A DNA stretch of 64,000 nucleotides from CAYRWR01 sp964537555 (GCA_964537555.1 CAZIAD010000008.1:1-64000), one strand, 5' to 3'; shown: positions 34,623 to 44,549, counted from the first letter of the stretch. Translations and numbers: made by a program. The notes: generated from the sequence alone by a model not told the origin.

Positions 34623-35732
34623 ATGATCTCAGACAGAGTCAAGCGGGTGGATGCGTCCGGAATACGTAAGGTGTTTGAACTGGCCGCAAAGATTAAAGAC
34701 CCGGTCAACCTCAGTATTGGACAGCCTGATTTTGATATCCCGGATAACATAAAACAGGCTGCTATAGACAGTATAAAAAAAGGGCTTAATACCTACACCC
34801 TTACCCAGGGCATTCCTGAGTTAAGAGAAAAGATCATTGAAAAAATCGCCCGGGAAAGGAATAAGACCTTTCAGGAAAACGAGATTCTGATCACTTCAGG
34901 TGTGTCCGGTGCTTTATTCCTGGCCCTGATCTCTATTATTAATCCCGGTGATGAGATCATCTTTTTCGACCCCTATTTTGTGATGTATAAACACCTGGTC
35001 AACCTGCTGGATGGCAAACCTGTAGCATTGTCCACCTACCCCGATTTTCGGATTGACCCTGCGGCTCTGGAGCAGGCTATCACCGGACGTACCAAGGCTA
35101 TCATTCTAAACAGCCCCTCCAATCCCACTGGATTTGTCACTCCCCGGGAGGATATCGATACTATTGTCAAAATCGCCAAAAAACACGGGATCCTGCTCAT
35201 TTCAGATGAGATATATGACGGCTTCATTTACGACGAGGATCTTTTGAGCCCGGTGAGCCAGTATGACAACACTCTGCTGCTAGGGGGTTTCTCCAAGAGC
35301 TATGCCATGACGGGCTGGCGTATGGCTTATGCCGCCGGTCCCGCTCTTATTATTGAACAGATGAAAAAGATTCAGCAGTACACTTTTGTATGCGCCCCCG
35401 CTCCCTTCCAGTATGCAGCCCTGGAAGCCCTGGAGACCGACCTGGAACCCTACCGGGATCAATACCGGAAAAAAAGAGACCTGGTCTACCATGGGCTCAA
35501 AGACAGTTTCAATATAGTCAAACCGGGGGGAGCTTTTTACATGTTTCCAGGCCTGAAACAGGGTGATGCCAGCCGCTTTTGTGAGCGGGCTATAGAACAG
35601 TCGACTCTTATCATACCCGGCAATGTGTTTTCAGAAAAGAATACACATTTCAGGATATCTTATGCCACCAGCGATGAAAAACTGAAAAAAGGTATCGATA
35701 CGCTGAATAAACTAGCCAAGGAAACCCAATAA
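34623..35732 (+). CDS. Class I PLP-dependent aminotransferase
   Basis: A 369-residue fold-type I aminotransferase, close to aspartate/aromatic aminotransferases. The PLP-binding lysine lies in LLGGFSKSYAMTGWRMAY, with the pocket motifs ILNSPSNPTGFVTP, LISDEIYDGF, and the arginine in HFRISYATS. The N-terminal SIGQPDFDIPDNI is typical of the AspC/PatA group. Which amino acid is preferred cannot be told. Its last base overlaps the start of the next lipoprotein gene (TAATG). Confidence 0.92.
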   Translation: MISDRVKRVDASGIRKVFELAAKIKDPVNLSIGQPDFDIPDNIKQAAIDSIKKGLNTYTLTQGIPELREKIIEKIARERNKTFQENEILITSGVSGALFLALISIINPGDEIIFFDPYFVMYKHLVNLLDGKPVALSTYPDFRIDPAALEQAITGRTKAIILNSPSNPTGFVTPREDIDTIVKIAKKHGILLISDEIYDGFIYDEDLLSPVSQYDNTLLLGGFSKSYAMTGWRMAYAAGPALIIEQMKKIQQYTFVCAPAPFQYAALEALETDLEPYRDQYRKKRDLVYHGLKDSFNIVKPGGAFYMFPGLKQGDASRFCERAIEQSTLIIPGNVFSEKNTHFRISYATSDEKLKKGIDTLNKLAKETQ

Positions 35733-36883
35733 TGAAAAAAAATATTTACATGGTGCTGACCATTTTAATGCTCGCCGTATTGTCTTCCTGTGGAAATAAA
35801 CCTAAGTTCATGCATTATGATGCGGTTTTTAACGCTCCCCTGGGAGATGGGCCCGGTCAGGTCGGAAACAACATCCTGGAACAGCAAAAATCTATGTCCC
35901 AGGAGGATGACTTCCTCATCAGAGAGTATCTGGATGTGCCCACCAGTATTGCTATTTACAGAAATAAACTCTATCTGGCAGACAAGTATAATAAAGTCAT
36001 TTCCATATTCAACATGACACCCCCCTATCATACCAACCAGATCATCAGTCAGACCGGCGAAGGATACTCCTTCGATACCCCGTTTCAGCTGATATTAAAT
36101 AAATACGGGGAAATCTATGTGATCGCCTCTGAAGCAGGAACCAACAGCAATAACGAGAATCCTTACCAGTATTTTATTTACAAATTTTCCTATGATGGGC
36201 AGTTTATGTACCGTATAGGGAAGGATGGACAAAATACCGGCCCCATGACCTATCCTGACAGAGTAGATGTAGATATCTTTAACAATCTCTATGTATATCA
36301 TAAAAACTTTGAAGAGGATAGTGAAAGAGAGACCTGGGCCGTGACCCGTTTTTCTGACTCAGGTGAGCTGAATTTTAAATTTGACACCCGCTACCTTTCA
36401 CTGACCAATACCCGTAAGGGTAAGACCTTTGTAAGTCATATTCAAAGTATCTATAATCTGAAAAATGATGAACAGCTCCTGGTCTATAATAATCACCATA
36501 TTATCAAGAACGGTGACCAGGTCATCGATACCCCCAACGAATTTTATCATTCCATGAACCGCTACTCTGTCCTGCAGAATAGTATCATCAGTACTATTCT
36601 GGAATCAAAGACCGACATCGAAGGTATACTGGGTGTAACCGATGATGATGTCCTGGTACTTTATAGTTACCGTGAACAGGTAAAGGGGATACGCTTCAGA
36701 TTTATCAGTATTGATGGCGATAAGATTAAACAGGAATCCTTCTACGCTCCGGTTATGCCGGGTGAGTGGAATCATTCAGGCTTTTACATCGATCCCAAGG
36801 GTGACATTTACAGTATCATTATTAAGGACCTACAACACTATGTCCTCCTGAGATGGAGAAAGAGGAAGAGCGCACAGCTCTAA
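35732..36883 (+). CDS. Beta-propeller-like lipoprotein of unknown function
   Basis: A 383-residue lipoprotein (VLSSC lipobox). Repeated segments such as SIAIYRNKLYLADKYNKVISIFN, FIYKFSYDGQFMYRIGKDGQ and VDIFNNLYVYHK look like blades of an NHL/YWTD-type propeller. It is coupled to the aminotransferase upstream and followed closely by coaBC. Similar lipoproteins are known in spirochaetes without a proven function. The run of downstream housekeeping genes suggests simple co-transcription, not a shared pathway. Confidence 0.75.
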   Translation: MKKNIYMVLTILMLAVLSSCGNKPKFMHYDAVFNAPLGDGPGQVGNNILEQQKSMSQEDDFLIREYLDVPTSIAIYRNKLYLADKYNKVISIFNMTPPYHTNQIISQTGEGYSFDTPFQLILNKYGEIYVIASEAGTNSNNENPYQYFIYKFSYDGQFMYRIGKDGQNTGPMTYPDRVDVDIFNNLYVYHKNFEEDSERETWAVTRFSDSGELNFKFDTRYLSLTNTRKGKTFVSHIQSIYNLKNDEQLLVYNNHHIIKNGDQVIDTPNEFYHSMNRYSVLQNSIISTILESKTDIEGILGVTDDDVLVLYSYREQVKGIRFRFISIDGDKIKQESFYAPVMPGEWNHSGFYIDPKGDIYSIIIKDLQHYVLLRWRKRKSAQL

Positions 36884-36894
36884 GGAAGGGTGAA

Positions 36895-38067
36895 ATGAAT
36901 ATTCTCCTGGGAATCACTGGCGGCATAGCTGCATATAAGATGCTCAGTGTAATACGATTATTGACAATTGAGGGCCATGCTGTCAAAGTGATCATGACCC
37001 CTCATGCCTGTGAATTCATCACTCCACTCAGCGTAAAAAGCCTTAGTAACAACGAAGTATATATTCAGGATTTTGAACTGGAAAATCCCATTGCGCATAT
37101 AGACCTGGCCGACTGGGCACAGGTACTGGCAGTAGCTCCTGCCACTGCCAACACCATAGCAAAGATTGCACACGGTATGGCGGACAACCTGCTTACTTCT
37201 GCCATCCTGGCCTTCACAGGGCCTAAGATCATCTTTCCAGCCATGAATGTACATATGTACCAAAACGAGCAGACTCAGGCCAACCTGAGGCACCTGGAAG
37301 AGCTCTCCTGGCAGGTAATTGAACCTAATCGGGGTGATCTGGCCTGTGGTTACATCGGAGAAGGCCGTCTACCCGAACCCGAGGCTGTCGCCGGGATTAT
37401 AGGCAGATCCTGCTCTACCTGGCTTAGCGACCAGCTCTTTATTGTGACTGCAGGTGCTACCCGTGAAGCTATTGACCCGGTCCGTTTTATTTCCAATTAT
37501 TCCAGCGGTAAAATGGGTACCGCGCTGGCCCAGGAACTATACCGACAGGGTGCGGATGTCATCCTGATACATGGCCAGATGAGCCAACCAGCCCCTTCAT
37601 ATCTGGCTACAGTCCAGGTAGAATCTACAGAAGAATTACTGAATGCTATTCGGCATCATTTACCCTCAGCCCAGGGACTGTACATGGCAGCGGCACCAGC
37701 CGATTACCGGGCCCTGGAGACCGAAGAGCATAAGATCAAGAAAAAGGAAAGCCTCAACCTTAAACTCCACGCTACTACTGATATACTGACTGCTGTGACC
37801 AGTGAATTTCCGGATAAGCTCTATGTAGGGTTTGCCCTGGAGAGCACAGACGGAGAAAAACATGCTGCAGATAAATTAAACCGAAAAAACCTGGATTTCA
37901 TAGTACTGAACCAGATCACACGGGATTTCAATCCCCTGGCCAATGATCAGAACCAGGTCACCATTCTGGGCAAAAAACAGGATAAACTCAAAAGTGATAT
38001 CATGACCAAAAGGGAGATCGCCCGATTCATCCTGGAACATACTCTTTCAGGATTAAAGGCGGTATGA
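36895..38067 (+). CDS. coaBC: Bifunctional phosphopantothenoylcysteine decarboxylase/synthetase
   Basis: A 390-residue enzyme for two steps of coenzyme A synthesis. The N-terminal flavoprotein half (CoaC) has LGITGGIAAYK, the catalytic histidine in IAHIDLADW, APATANTIAKIAHGMADNLL and PAMNVHMY. The C-terminal half (CoaB) has TAGATREAIDPVRFISNYSSGKMG. ATG 36895 follows AAGGAAGGG; an earlier in-frame ATG lies inside the previous gene. It overlaps ruvC by four bases (ATGA). Confidence 0.95.
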   Translation: MNILLGITGGIAAYKMLSVIRLLTIEGHAVKVIMTPHACEFITPLSVKSLSNNEVYIQDFELENPIAHIDLADWAQVLAVAPATANTIAKIAHGMADNLLTSAILAFTGPKIIFPAMNVHMYQNEQTQANLRHLEELSWQVIEPNRGDLACGYIGEGRLPEPEAVAGIIGRSCSTWLSDQLFIVTAGATREAIDPVRFISNYSSGKMGTALAQELYRQGADVILIHGQMSQPAPSYLATVQVESTEELLNAIRHHLPSAQGLYMAAAPADYRALETEEHKIKKKESLNLKLHATTDILTAVTSEFPDKLYVGFALESTDGEKHAADKLNRKNLDFIVLNQITRDFNPLANDQNQVTILGKKQDKLKSDIMTKREIARFILEHTLSGLKAV

Positions 38068-38546
38068 TAGTCATGGGCCTGGACCCGGGTATCGAACGCC
38101 TGGGCTATGCCATCCTGGACTGTCAGGGATCCCGGATTCAACCCGTGTCCTATGGACTCATATCCACCTCTGCCCGGGATAAAAAAGAGACACGATTTGT
38201 CCAAATTTGGGAAGATGTCAATACCCTCATCACTAAATACCAGCCCCAGGTTCTGTCTATAGAATCTATCATCTTCGCAAAAAATGTTAAGACTGCTCTG
38301 GTGATATCCGAAGTAAGGGGGATCCTGCTCCTGGCCGGTACCCTCCAGGGCATCACTGTACACGAATTCACTCCCTTACAGGTGAAGACCCAGCTTACCG
38401 GCTACGGCCGGGCGGACAAGTCCCAGATGCAGCACGCCATTAAAATGATACTGGGCCTGAAAGAAGTGCCAAAACCGGATGATGTAGCTGATGCCCTGGC
38501 CATCGCATTATGCGGGGCTTATGAAAATCTTAGTGTTCAATCATAA
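38064..38546 (+). CDS. ruvC: Holliday junction resolvase RuvC
   Basis: A 160-residue endonuclease that resolves recombination junctions. The acidic active-site residues are visible: D7 in MGLDPGIERLG, the glutamate in LSIESIIFAKN, and the aspartates in KPDDVADALAIAL. ruvA and ruvB are not in the window. The start overlaps the coaBC stop, and the length is normal. Confidence 0.95.
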   Translation: MIVMGLDPGIERLGYAILDCQGSRIQPVSYGLISTSARDKKETRFVQIWEDVNTLITKYQPQVLSIESIIFAKNVKTALVISEVRGILLLAGTLQGITVHEFTPLQVKTQLTGYGRADKSQMQHAIKMILGLKEVPKPDDVADALAIALCGAYENLSVQS

Positions 38547-38591
38547 TTTGTCTATCCTCTTTCTTAACTCCTGACTCTAATATTTTATAAA

Positions 38592-38627
38592 AATAAGGCA
38601 CTCTTGATTTTTTCATAGAGCCTTATT
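38592..38627. repeat. Hairpin between ruvC and htrA
   Basis: AATAAGG-CA-CTCT (38592-38604) pairs with AGAG-C-CCTTATT (38617-38627 with small bulges) around an A/T loop. It lacks a clear T run, so it may be an operator or weak terminator. A possible promoter (TTGATT, 17 bases, TAAATT near 38604-38632) overlaps it. Confidence 0.45.
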
Positions 38628-38658
38628 AAATTTCTATTATAAACATTTGGAGGATAAA

Positions 38659-40146
38659 ATGAAACTAAAACGCGGATTGATCTCTTCTACACTCATAACC
38701 CTGGCAATAACTGCGACCCTGATATCCGGTTCCTGTAACTCCAGTTATTCAAATACGGTGAATTTTAAAAAAGAAAACAAAGAGGTCAGCAAAATAGAGG
38801 GGCTCAATGATGCCATCTCCATGCAAAAAGTGTTTCGTCAGATAGCTGAGACAGTGATGCCGGCTACCGTCAACATTTATGTAGAAAGCGAAGTCACAGT
38901 ACAGAACCCTTATGCCCAAAACCCCTTCTTCAACGATCCTTTCTTTAAACGTTTTTTTGACGCACCCAACATGGATGAGGATCAAAAAAGAAAAATGGAA
39001 GCACAAGGTTCCGGAGTAATAGTCAGTCCAGACGGCTATCTGTTCTCAAATTATCATGTAGTAAAAAACGCCACCAAAATCACAGTACTGCTGTCTGATA
39101 ACCGGGAATTTAAAGCCAAACTAATAGGCACAGACCCGGAGACGGATATTGCCATACTGAAGATCGAAGGTAAAGACTTCCCTTATGCTGCAATCGGAGA
39201 CTCTGATGAAGTCCAGGTGGGGGACTGGGCCATTGCCATAGGCAATCCCTTCGGCCTGGCTGGCACATTTACAGTAGGTTTTGTATCTGCCATGGGACGC
39301 CCGGGCATGATGTCAGGCTTTCAGAGCTTCATACAGACCGACACAGCGGTCAATCCCGGAAACTCAGGGGGCCCTCTGGTCAATATTCAGGGACAAGTCA
39401 TCGGGATAAATACCGCCATTCAGTCCCGGTCCGGTGGATTTCAGGGTATCAGCTTTGCGGTACCTATCAACACTGTCATTAATGTGGCCAAACAGATCAT
39501 CGAAAAAGGCAGTGTAGAGCGAGGCTTTTTGGGTATCTATCCCGATCAGCTCGATGAGACAACCCGTAAGCATTTTAAGCTGAACCCCAAAGAAGGGGTC
39601 ATCGTGTCGAAAGTAGTGGAACACAGCCCCGCTGAAAAGTCAGGCATCCAACAGGGGGACATCATCACCAAAATCAATGGAAAGATGATCAATGACCCCG
39701 CCGAATTGCAGCGTATGGTAGGTAGCCTGGAGCCTCAGTCTAAAGTGAATATCGAGATTTTACGTAATAATGACCGAAAAGAGTATACTGTCACTCTCAG
39801 TAAACGGACTGAGCAAAAAACAGCCCAGAATGATGACACCAATAATGATGAAAGCCCTGATCCCAGCGGCAGTTTTCAGTATAAAGGAGTGACTTTCTCA
39901 TCTGTGTCCAGTCAGGAGCTCAATGACAATGGGGCCAGCTATGGCGTAAAGATCACCGACATCGATCGTAACAGCCCCTTTGCCGGTTCAGTCAGAGTGG
40001 GAGAGATACTGGTAGGCATCAATAACACCCGGATCAAAGATATAGCCGACCTGAAACTCTTTGCGGATGCCCATAAGAATACAAAATCCTTTACTCTGCG
40101 CATCATTTATAAAGGCTACCTCTATTACAGAGGCATAGAAGGATAA
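38659..40146 (+). CDS. HtrA/DegP-family serine protease, probably lipid-anchored
   Basis: A 495-residue envelope quality-control protease. The signal ends LISGSC, a relaxed lipobox, so it may be a lipoprotein. The trypsin-like domain has the triad H133 (NYHVVKN), D163 (ETDIAIL) and S236 (NPGNSGGPL). Two PDZ domains follow (GFLGIYPDQ... to about 385, and one near 405-490). ATG 38659 has GGAGG upstream. Substrate range and cleavage control cannot be inferred. A terminator lies directly after it. Confidence 0.95.
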   Translation: MKLKRGLISSTLITLAITATLISGSCNSSYSNTVNFKKENKEVSKIEGLNDAISMQKVFRQIAETVMPATVNIYVESEVTVQNPYAQNPFFNDPFFKRFFDAPNMDEDQKRKMEAQGSGVIVSPDGYLFSNYHVVKNATKITVLLSDNREFKAKLIGTDPETDIAILKIEGKDFPYAAIGDSDEVQVGDWAIAIGNPFGLAGTFTVGFVSAMGRPGMMSGFQSFIQTDTAVNPGNSGGPLVNIQGQVIGINTAIQSRSGGFQGISFAVPINTVINVAKQIIEKGSVERGFLGIYPDQLDETTRKHFKLNPKEGVIVSKVVEHSPAEKSGIQQGDIITKINGKMINDPAELQRMVGSLEPQSKVNIEILRNNDRKEYTVTLSKRTEQKTAQNDDTNNDESPDPSGSFQYKGVTFSSVSSQELNDNGASYGVKITDIDRNSPFAGSVRVGEILVGINNTRIKDIADLKLFADAHKNTKSFTLRIIYKGYLYYRGIEG

Positions 40147-40200
40147 AAACACACACACCTCTTCCCTCAGGCCGGATTAAGGCCTGATACCCCAAAACAG

Positions 40201-40236
40201 AAGGGGCTGTCTCAAGAAGACAGCCCCTTTATTATT
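40201..40236 (+). terminator. Intrinsic terminator after htrA
   Basis: AAGGGGCTGTC (40201-40211) pairs perfectly with GACAGCCCCTT (40219-40229) and is followed by TATTATTT. It sits between two convergent genes and may serve both. Another hairpin, TCAGGCC with GGCCTGA (40167-40187), lies just before it. Confidence 0.9.
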
Positions 40237-40249
40237 TAACTATTCCGAA

Positions 40250-41437
40250 TTATAATCTAAACTGAACTCCGGCAATGACTTTGTATAGAGGACTTAAGGC
40301 AGTGGCAAGAAAAGCATCGCCCTTCCAGAACAGGCCTCCGCTGGCCAGAACTGTGATATTCGGATCCAGCTTCCAGCTTGCACTGGCTGAGAGTTCCTGC
40401 CCGACCTGTGAACCGCTACCGGTATAAAATCCACCTACAGAATCGCCTACAGAGGGGCGGGTCATATAAAACAGATTCAGTCCCAGCTGCAGTTTTTCCT
40501 GGAGCAGGTTTCCAGCTACACCCAGATGGAACAGGAGCAGATTGGAGAAGTCCGGGACCAGGATCTGCCCGGTCTGATAGACTCCCAGGGCATTATAGTT
40601 CTCAGAAGGGGCTGTATTAGTGTCATCCCCCCCGGCATAGGCCACCCGTGTGATCACAGCCAGCTGGGGAGAAAACTGCAGCTGTAACTGCACATCAAAA
40701 GCCAGGGCAGAAATACTAACATTTGTGGAATACTGTCCCAGGCCATACACCAGGTTCAAGCCGTACTGCACAATGGAACCAAATTTTCCGGTCGCATTTA
40801 AGGATAGGAAAGACGGGTTGTAAGTACCCGCATTGGTATTGGTAGACATATCGGCAGAGTACAGATATCCCAGGGAAAGACTTCTGATAAGCACACCGTG
40901 TTTTTCCAGTATGATACCTGTCTGTAATCGTTCCGAACCATTGGCCTGATCTTCACTGGTCACGTTAAAGTCATTGACGTCCTGCGGTACCAGTCCGGAG
41001 TACATCAGATAAGCCCGCTGTTCAAAGCTGGCCAGTCTGCTTTTCAGGAACAATCCGTCAGACAGATTTCCCAGGACTATGCCGCCAAACTCACTATATA
41101 CATCTCTTCCCAGAGTAATTCCAAACTGGTCACTAGTGTATTTGAGATATAAACGGTCTACATAGAGTTTGTTTGTCCCGGTAGTAGGATGCAGGCTATT
41201 GGTCAATCCCAGATAGGTGTCTGTGAGACGAAATCTGATGGCAAAATCATCAGAAAAATTGAGGCTGGCCCTTAGATTAGCTACATTAAAAAAAGAAACA
41301 AAGCCTTTATCGGCTGCATCTACACCTACAATATAAATGGGGATCTCACTTACCCCTATATCAAAATATACCGCATAAGAACGTACTACACCGGAAAAGA
41401 GGAGAGCCAGAAACAGTATAAAAATCTTCTTCATCAT
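40250..41437 (-). CDS. Predicted outer-membrane beta-barrel protein
   Basis: A 395-residue protein, last gene of a seven-gene operon. A Sec signal (FILFLALLFSGVVRSYA) is followed by glycine- and aromatic-rich strands typical of large barrels (NLRASLNFSDDFAIRFRLTD, YLKYTSDQFGITLGRDVYSEFGG, ELSASASWKLDPNITVLASGGLFW), ending in a strand VIAGVQFRL. No named family is recognised. It follows the FecR-domain gene after 6 bases and the operon ends at a terminator shared with htrA. Confidence 0.8.
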   Translation of the reverse strand: MMKKIFILFLALLFSGVVRSYAVYFDIGVSEIPIYIVGVDAADKGFVSFFNVANLRASLNFSDDFAIRFRLTDTYLGLTNSLHPTTGTNKLYVDRLYLKYTSDQFGITLGRDVYSEFGGIVLGNLSDGLFLKSRLASFEQRAYLMYSGLVPQDVNDFNVTSEDQANGSERLQTGIILEKHGVLIRSLSLGYLYSADMSTNTNAGTYNPSFLSLNATGKFGSIVQYGLNLVYGLGQYSTNVSISALAFDVQLQLQFSPQLAVITRVAYAGGDDTNTAPSENYNALGVYQTGQILVPDFSNLLLFHLGVAGNLLQEKLQLGLNLFYMTRPSVGDSVGGFYTGSGSQVGQELSASASWKLDPNITVLASGGLFWKGDAFLATALSPLYKVIAGVQFRL

Positions 41438-41443
41438 CCCCTC

Positions 41444-42127
41444 CTACAGTCTTTCGGGTTCATTGCTGAGATTATTTCGGGTGTAGTCAAAGACATCGTC
41501 CAGAATGTCATTGATGATACGCCAGGAGGTCTGATCATCTCTACTCCACTCCGAGGGGTCCAGATCAAACTGCTCACGCAGCTCATTCAGCTTGTCTCTG
41601 AAATCACCTTCAAAGGTTATCATCATGTTCTGGCCTTCAGCCGTGGGGACTACTTCGCCGAAATTATTCAATACATCTACCACATGCTGCAGTACCTGCA
41701 CATCCATGCCGGCTGTGGGATAATAGATCACGACCAGCTCTGTACCCCGTACCGAGGCTGTGCCTTTGGGAGTCTTAACTTTGAAGGTGGCTTTTACTCC
41801 ATCTACTTTTTGGAATTTTACCTGGACTTTTCCCATTTTCATATCCAGATTCTGATCTACTTTTGTGCCTTTATCACTACTGGTCTCTTTATACGTGACC
41901 ATAGACAGCTCTTTTACTATAAAGGTACCGTGAGCTGAGGATACTTTCATCTGACCATTAACACCAGTCATGATTCTGGTATTATTATCGATATTCATGC
42001 CCACTCTGGCTTTTTGCCAGGCACCCCCGCTCATCACATCTACCTTTCCGCTCACAGAGATGACCTTTCCGGCAAATAACTGACTGGCCAGGAGCAGCAT
42101 TGCTGCAATCAGGCTTGATCTTTTCAT
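41444..42127 (-). CDS. Exported FecR-domain protein
   Basis: A 227-residue protein with a Sec signal (SSLIAAMLLLASQLFAG) and a FecR-like domain: KVISVSGKVDVMSGGAWQKARVGMNIDNNTRIMTGVNGQMKV with the GTASVRGTELVV segment. FecR domains usually act in signalling across the envelope or as cell-surface modules; here there is no adjacent sigma factor or TonB receptor. ATG 42127 has AGGAG upstream; a GTG six codons earlier lies in the previous gene. It sits between a small exported protein and a beta-barrel. Confidence 0.85.
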   Translation of the reverse strand: MKRSSLIAAMLLLASQLFAGKVISVSGKVDVMSGGAWQKARVGMNIDNNTRIMTGVNGQMKVSSAHGTFIVKELSMVTYKETSSDKGTKVDQNLDMKMGKVQVKFQKVDGVKATFKVKTPKGTASVRGTELVVIYYPTAGMDVQVLQHVVDVLNNFGEVVPTAEGQNMMITFEGDFRDKLNELREQFDLDPSEWSRDDQTSWRIINDILDDVFDYTRNNLSNEPERL

Positions 42128-42128
42128 A

Positions 42129-42548
42129 TTATTCTCCTTCACTTATATTTTCACTAACGGGCTGACTGGCAGAGAAAAACTCTATCAGTTCTATCCCATT
42201 CACTTTACGGTTCCAGGAATACCCCTGGGCTACGATCTTATGATATTTCAGGCTATGGGCCGCATAGCGACGGTTATGGAAGATCTTATACATAACTCCT
42301 CCCTTAACCTGTTCGGCCTCTATGAGGATAATACCCAGCTTGCCGATATCCAGAGTGGATTTTACATCCAGCTTTTTTACGACCTCATTTTTCATTAGGT
42401 CTACTTTGGATACCTCAGATACCAGGGATATAGCGTCGTTTACTGTTGCCTGGTCTTTATCCATGATATCCCTTAACTCTTCATTGGAAATGGCAAACAT
42501 TCCACTGGCCATTAACAGCAGGCTTAAGATGATACTTATTTTTTTCAT
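42129..42548 (-). CDS. Small exported protein of unknown function
   Basis: A 139-residue protein with a Sec signal (ISIILSLLLMASGMFA). The mature part is mixed helix and strand (LRDIMDKDQATVNDAISLVSEV, GGVMYKIFHNRRYAAHSLKYHKIVAQGYSW). Its position, one base before the FecR-domain start, and good ribosome-binding sites show it is real. No family is recognised. It is fifth in the operon. Confidence 0.7.
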   Translation of the reverse strand: MKKISIILSLLLMASGMFAISNEELRDIMDKDQATVNDAISLVSEVSKVDLMKNEVVKKLDVKSTLDIGKLGIILIEAEQVKGGVMYKIFHNRRYAAHSLKYHKIVAQGYSWNRKVNGIELIEFFSASQPVSENISEGE

Positions 42549-42568
42549 GTATATGTCTCCTCCTTTTT

Positions 42569-43531
42569 TTATAATCCTAATATATGATTGATCAGATTGG
42601 TAACAGGGTATAGCTGGGTTGCATTGTTTAGGGTGTGGGTATTATATCTATATAGATCAAAATCATTACCTATACGCTTACTGGAAAAATAGACCTTTTT
42701 TTCTGATCCAAAAAAGTCTACAAAAACGCATTGATCTGTATACGCAGAGCTCCATTCAAGAGGAAAGGAGTTGAAATTTGTGGAAAGACTCATACTCATA
42801 AAATATGCATCAATATCCAACATCCAGCTGCTTTGCCCGTTCTGCCGGCATTCCAATACTGAGTACGTGGCATCATCCTGAATGTACTGATTGTTTTGCA
42901 TACTTCCGGAATATATATTATTTGAGAACGACTGACTGAAAAGTGGAGTAATAGAAGTGTCCCACTTGCTACTGAAGGTATTAAACATATATCCTGAAAC
43001 AGTTTTCGATCCATTAAATACCAGGATATTCCCCGGACTGGACAAAGTATCACTGACATTTATACCCAAGGCAATCACATCAGAAGGAAGTTCTTCATCC
43101 TGAGTATTACTTATAATACTAAAATCCAGGGGATTCAACAGGAAACTCTTAATGATTACGGCTCCCCCCGCATTTGCCAGATAAGATAAGACTACATTTG
43201 TTCCATTCATCACTACGATAGGCCATTTATCCTGAGAGCTGGTGTTACTTATGCGGGACCTGCTCAAAAAGAGCCCATTTGCATCCATTCTGGCCATATA
43301 TATATCAAAATCTCCGTCTCTGTCTGATGCATAAAACAGGATTGGCTGAGGGTCATTATTGCTTAACCTAAAGACAAATGGGCTGACTTCATTAGGGCCT
43401 GCCTCAGATAAATATCCTCCACCCTGCATAGCCAGCGTGACAGCCTGATCTCCGGAAGGCGATACTGGATTAAAATATCCCGAGCATGAACTTACACCCC
43501 ATAACAGCCAGATAACAAATATTTTTTTCAT
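42569..43531 (-). CDS. PD40/TolB-like lipoprotein, paralogue 4
   Basis: A 320-residue lipoprotein with lipobox SSCSGYF. Like its three upstream neighbours it has two PD40-like segments, FYASDRDGDFDIYMARMD near residue 65-85 and VYFSSKRIGNDFDLYRYN near the C-terminus, separated by a more variable beta-rich middle. Such repeats form beta-propeller or solenoid blades as in TolB. It is the last of four tandem copies and ends 20 bases before the small exported protein. Confidence 0.8.
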   Translation of the reverse strand: MKKIFVIWLLWGVSSCSGYFNPVSPSGDQAVTLAMQGGGYLSEAGPNEVSPFVFRLSNNDPQPILFYASDRDGDFDIYMARMDANGLFLSRSRISNTSSQDKWPIVVMNGTNVVLSYLANAGGAVIIKSFLLNPLDFSIISNTQDEELPSDVIALGINVSDTLSSPGNILVFNGSKTVSGYMFNTFSSKWDTSITPLFSQSFSNNIYSGSMQNNQYIQDDATYSVLECRQNGQSSWMLDIDAYFMSMSLSTNFNSFPLEWSSAYTDQCVFVDFFGSEKKVYFSSKRIGNDFDLYRYNTHTLNNATQLYPVTNLINHILGL

Positions 43532-43562
43532 ACTATGTCTCCTGATTAATTTCTATTCTAAT

Positions 43563-44531
43563 TTACTGAATTGGTACAAAAGGGCTTACATAGGGATACA
43601 AATCTACTAATTCATCATAGGTATTATTATTATAACGATAAAGATCCAGATGTCCATTCATATACCGGTCAGAAGCAAAGTATATCCTGGTGTTATTAAT
43701 AGTAGCGGTATCAAAAAAATCCACAAATGGATGCATATCATTAGCCTCGGAGCTCCACTCAGGCATAATCAATACCTGATCAATCAATAAACTGGCGTTG
43801 GGATCATTTATCATTATACGGGTAAGCAGTTGATGCCGGTTATTGGTAATGATTTCAAACATATAAAAATAACATTCACCTGAATTAATAGCTACCTCTT
43901 TACCGTTCCCTGATTCAACTATTAAAGGGGAAAAATCAGCATTCTGATCAAAAACTAAACCAGAAGAGGCTGAATAGATATACCAGTCTACCGTTTTATT
44001 GGAATTTACCAGGAAAAATACCCCTGGATCCACTAGATTAGTGGTATGATGCATAATAGATTGTACAGAATTGGTTAAATAAGTAGTATAGCTATTTGTA
44101 GAGTCAAGAGTGCTATTTAAGAGGTGCGTTTCTATTTGTGATATTCCACCAGTGCTTCTGATAAATGAAATCACAATCCCTTTACTACCATTCTCATGTT
44201 CAGCCCAGTAGACTACAGGAAAACTTTCATCATTACTGGTGTTTATATTAAGATCCATTTTCTGAGGTGTCTGAAATCTTCCATCGATATTCATTTTGGC
44301 ATAATAAATATCAAAATCTCCTCCCTGATCTGAGGCATAAAATAGGATAGGGTTCTGTCCATCTATGTCTCTATATAAAAAGGGAGAGATTTGGTCTGAT
44401 GTTTCCCTGGAAAGAGTCTGGCCATCTTCAGTGGCCAAAGATTGAGCCTGAATATCGCTCTGCCTACCCTGGTTAAAATACCCTGAGCAGGATGATAGCA
44501 GGAATAATATCATGACACCATAAATCTTCAT
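43563..44531 (-). CDS. PD40/TolB-like lipoprotein, paralogue 3
   Basis: A 322-residue lipoprotein with lipobox SSCSGYF. PD40-like segments FYASDQGGDFDIYYAKMN (N-terminal) and IYFASDRYMNGHLDLYRYN (C-terminal) match the paralogues; the sequence between is the most divergent of the set (EDGQTLSRETSDQISPFLYRD in place of GGYLSGPSNEISP). It sits 31 bases upstream of paralogue 4. Confidence 0.8.
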   Translation of the reverse strand: MKIYGVMILFLLSSCSGYFNQGRQSDIQAQSLATEDGQTLSRETSDQISPFLYRDIDGQNPILFYASDQGGDFDIYYAKMNIDGRFQTPQKMDLNINTSNDESFPVVYWAEHENGSKGIVISFIRSTGGISQIETHLLNSTLDSTNSYTTYLTNSVQSIMHHTTNLVDPGVFFLVNSNKTVDWYIYSASSGLVFDQNADFSPLIVESGNGKEVAINSGECYFYMFEIITNNRHQLLTRIMINDPNASLLIDQVLIMPEWSSEANDMHPFVDFFDTATINNTRIYFASDRYMNGHLDLYRYNNNTYDELVDLYPYVSPFVPIQ

Positions 44532-44549
44532 AATCTCCCCCCGGAGTTA

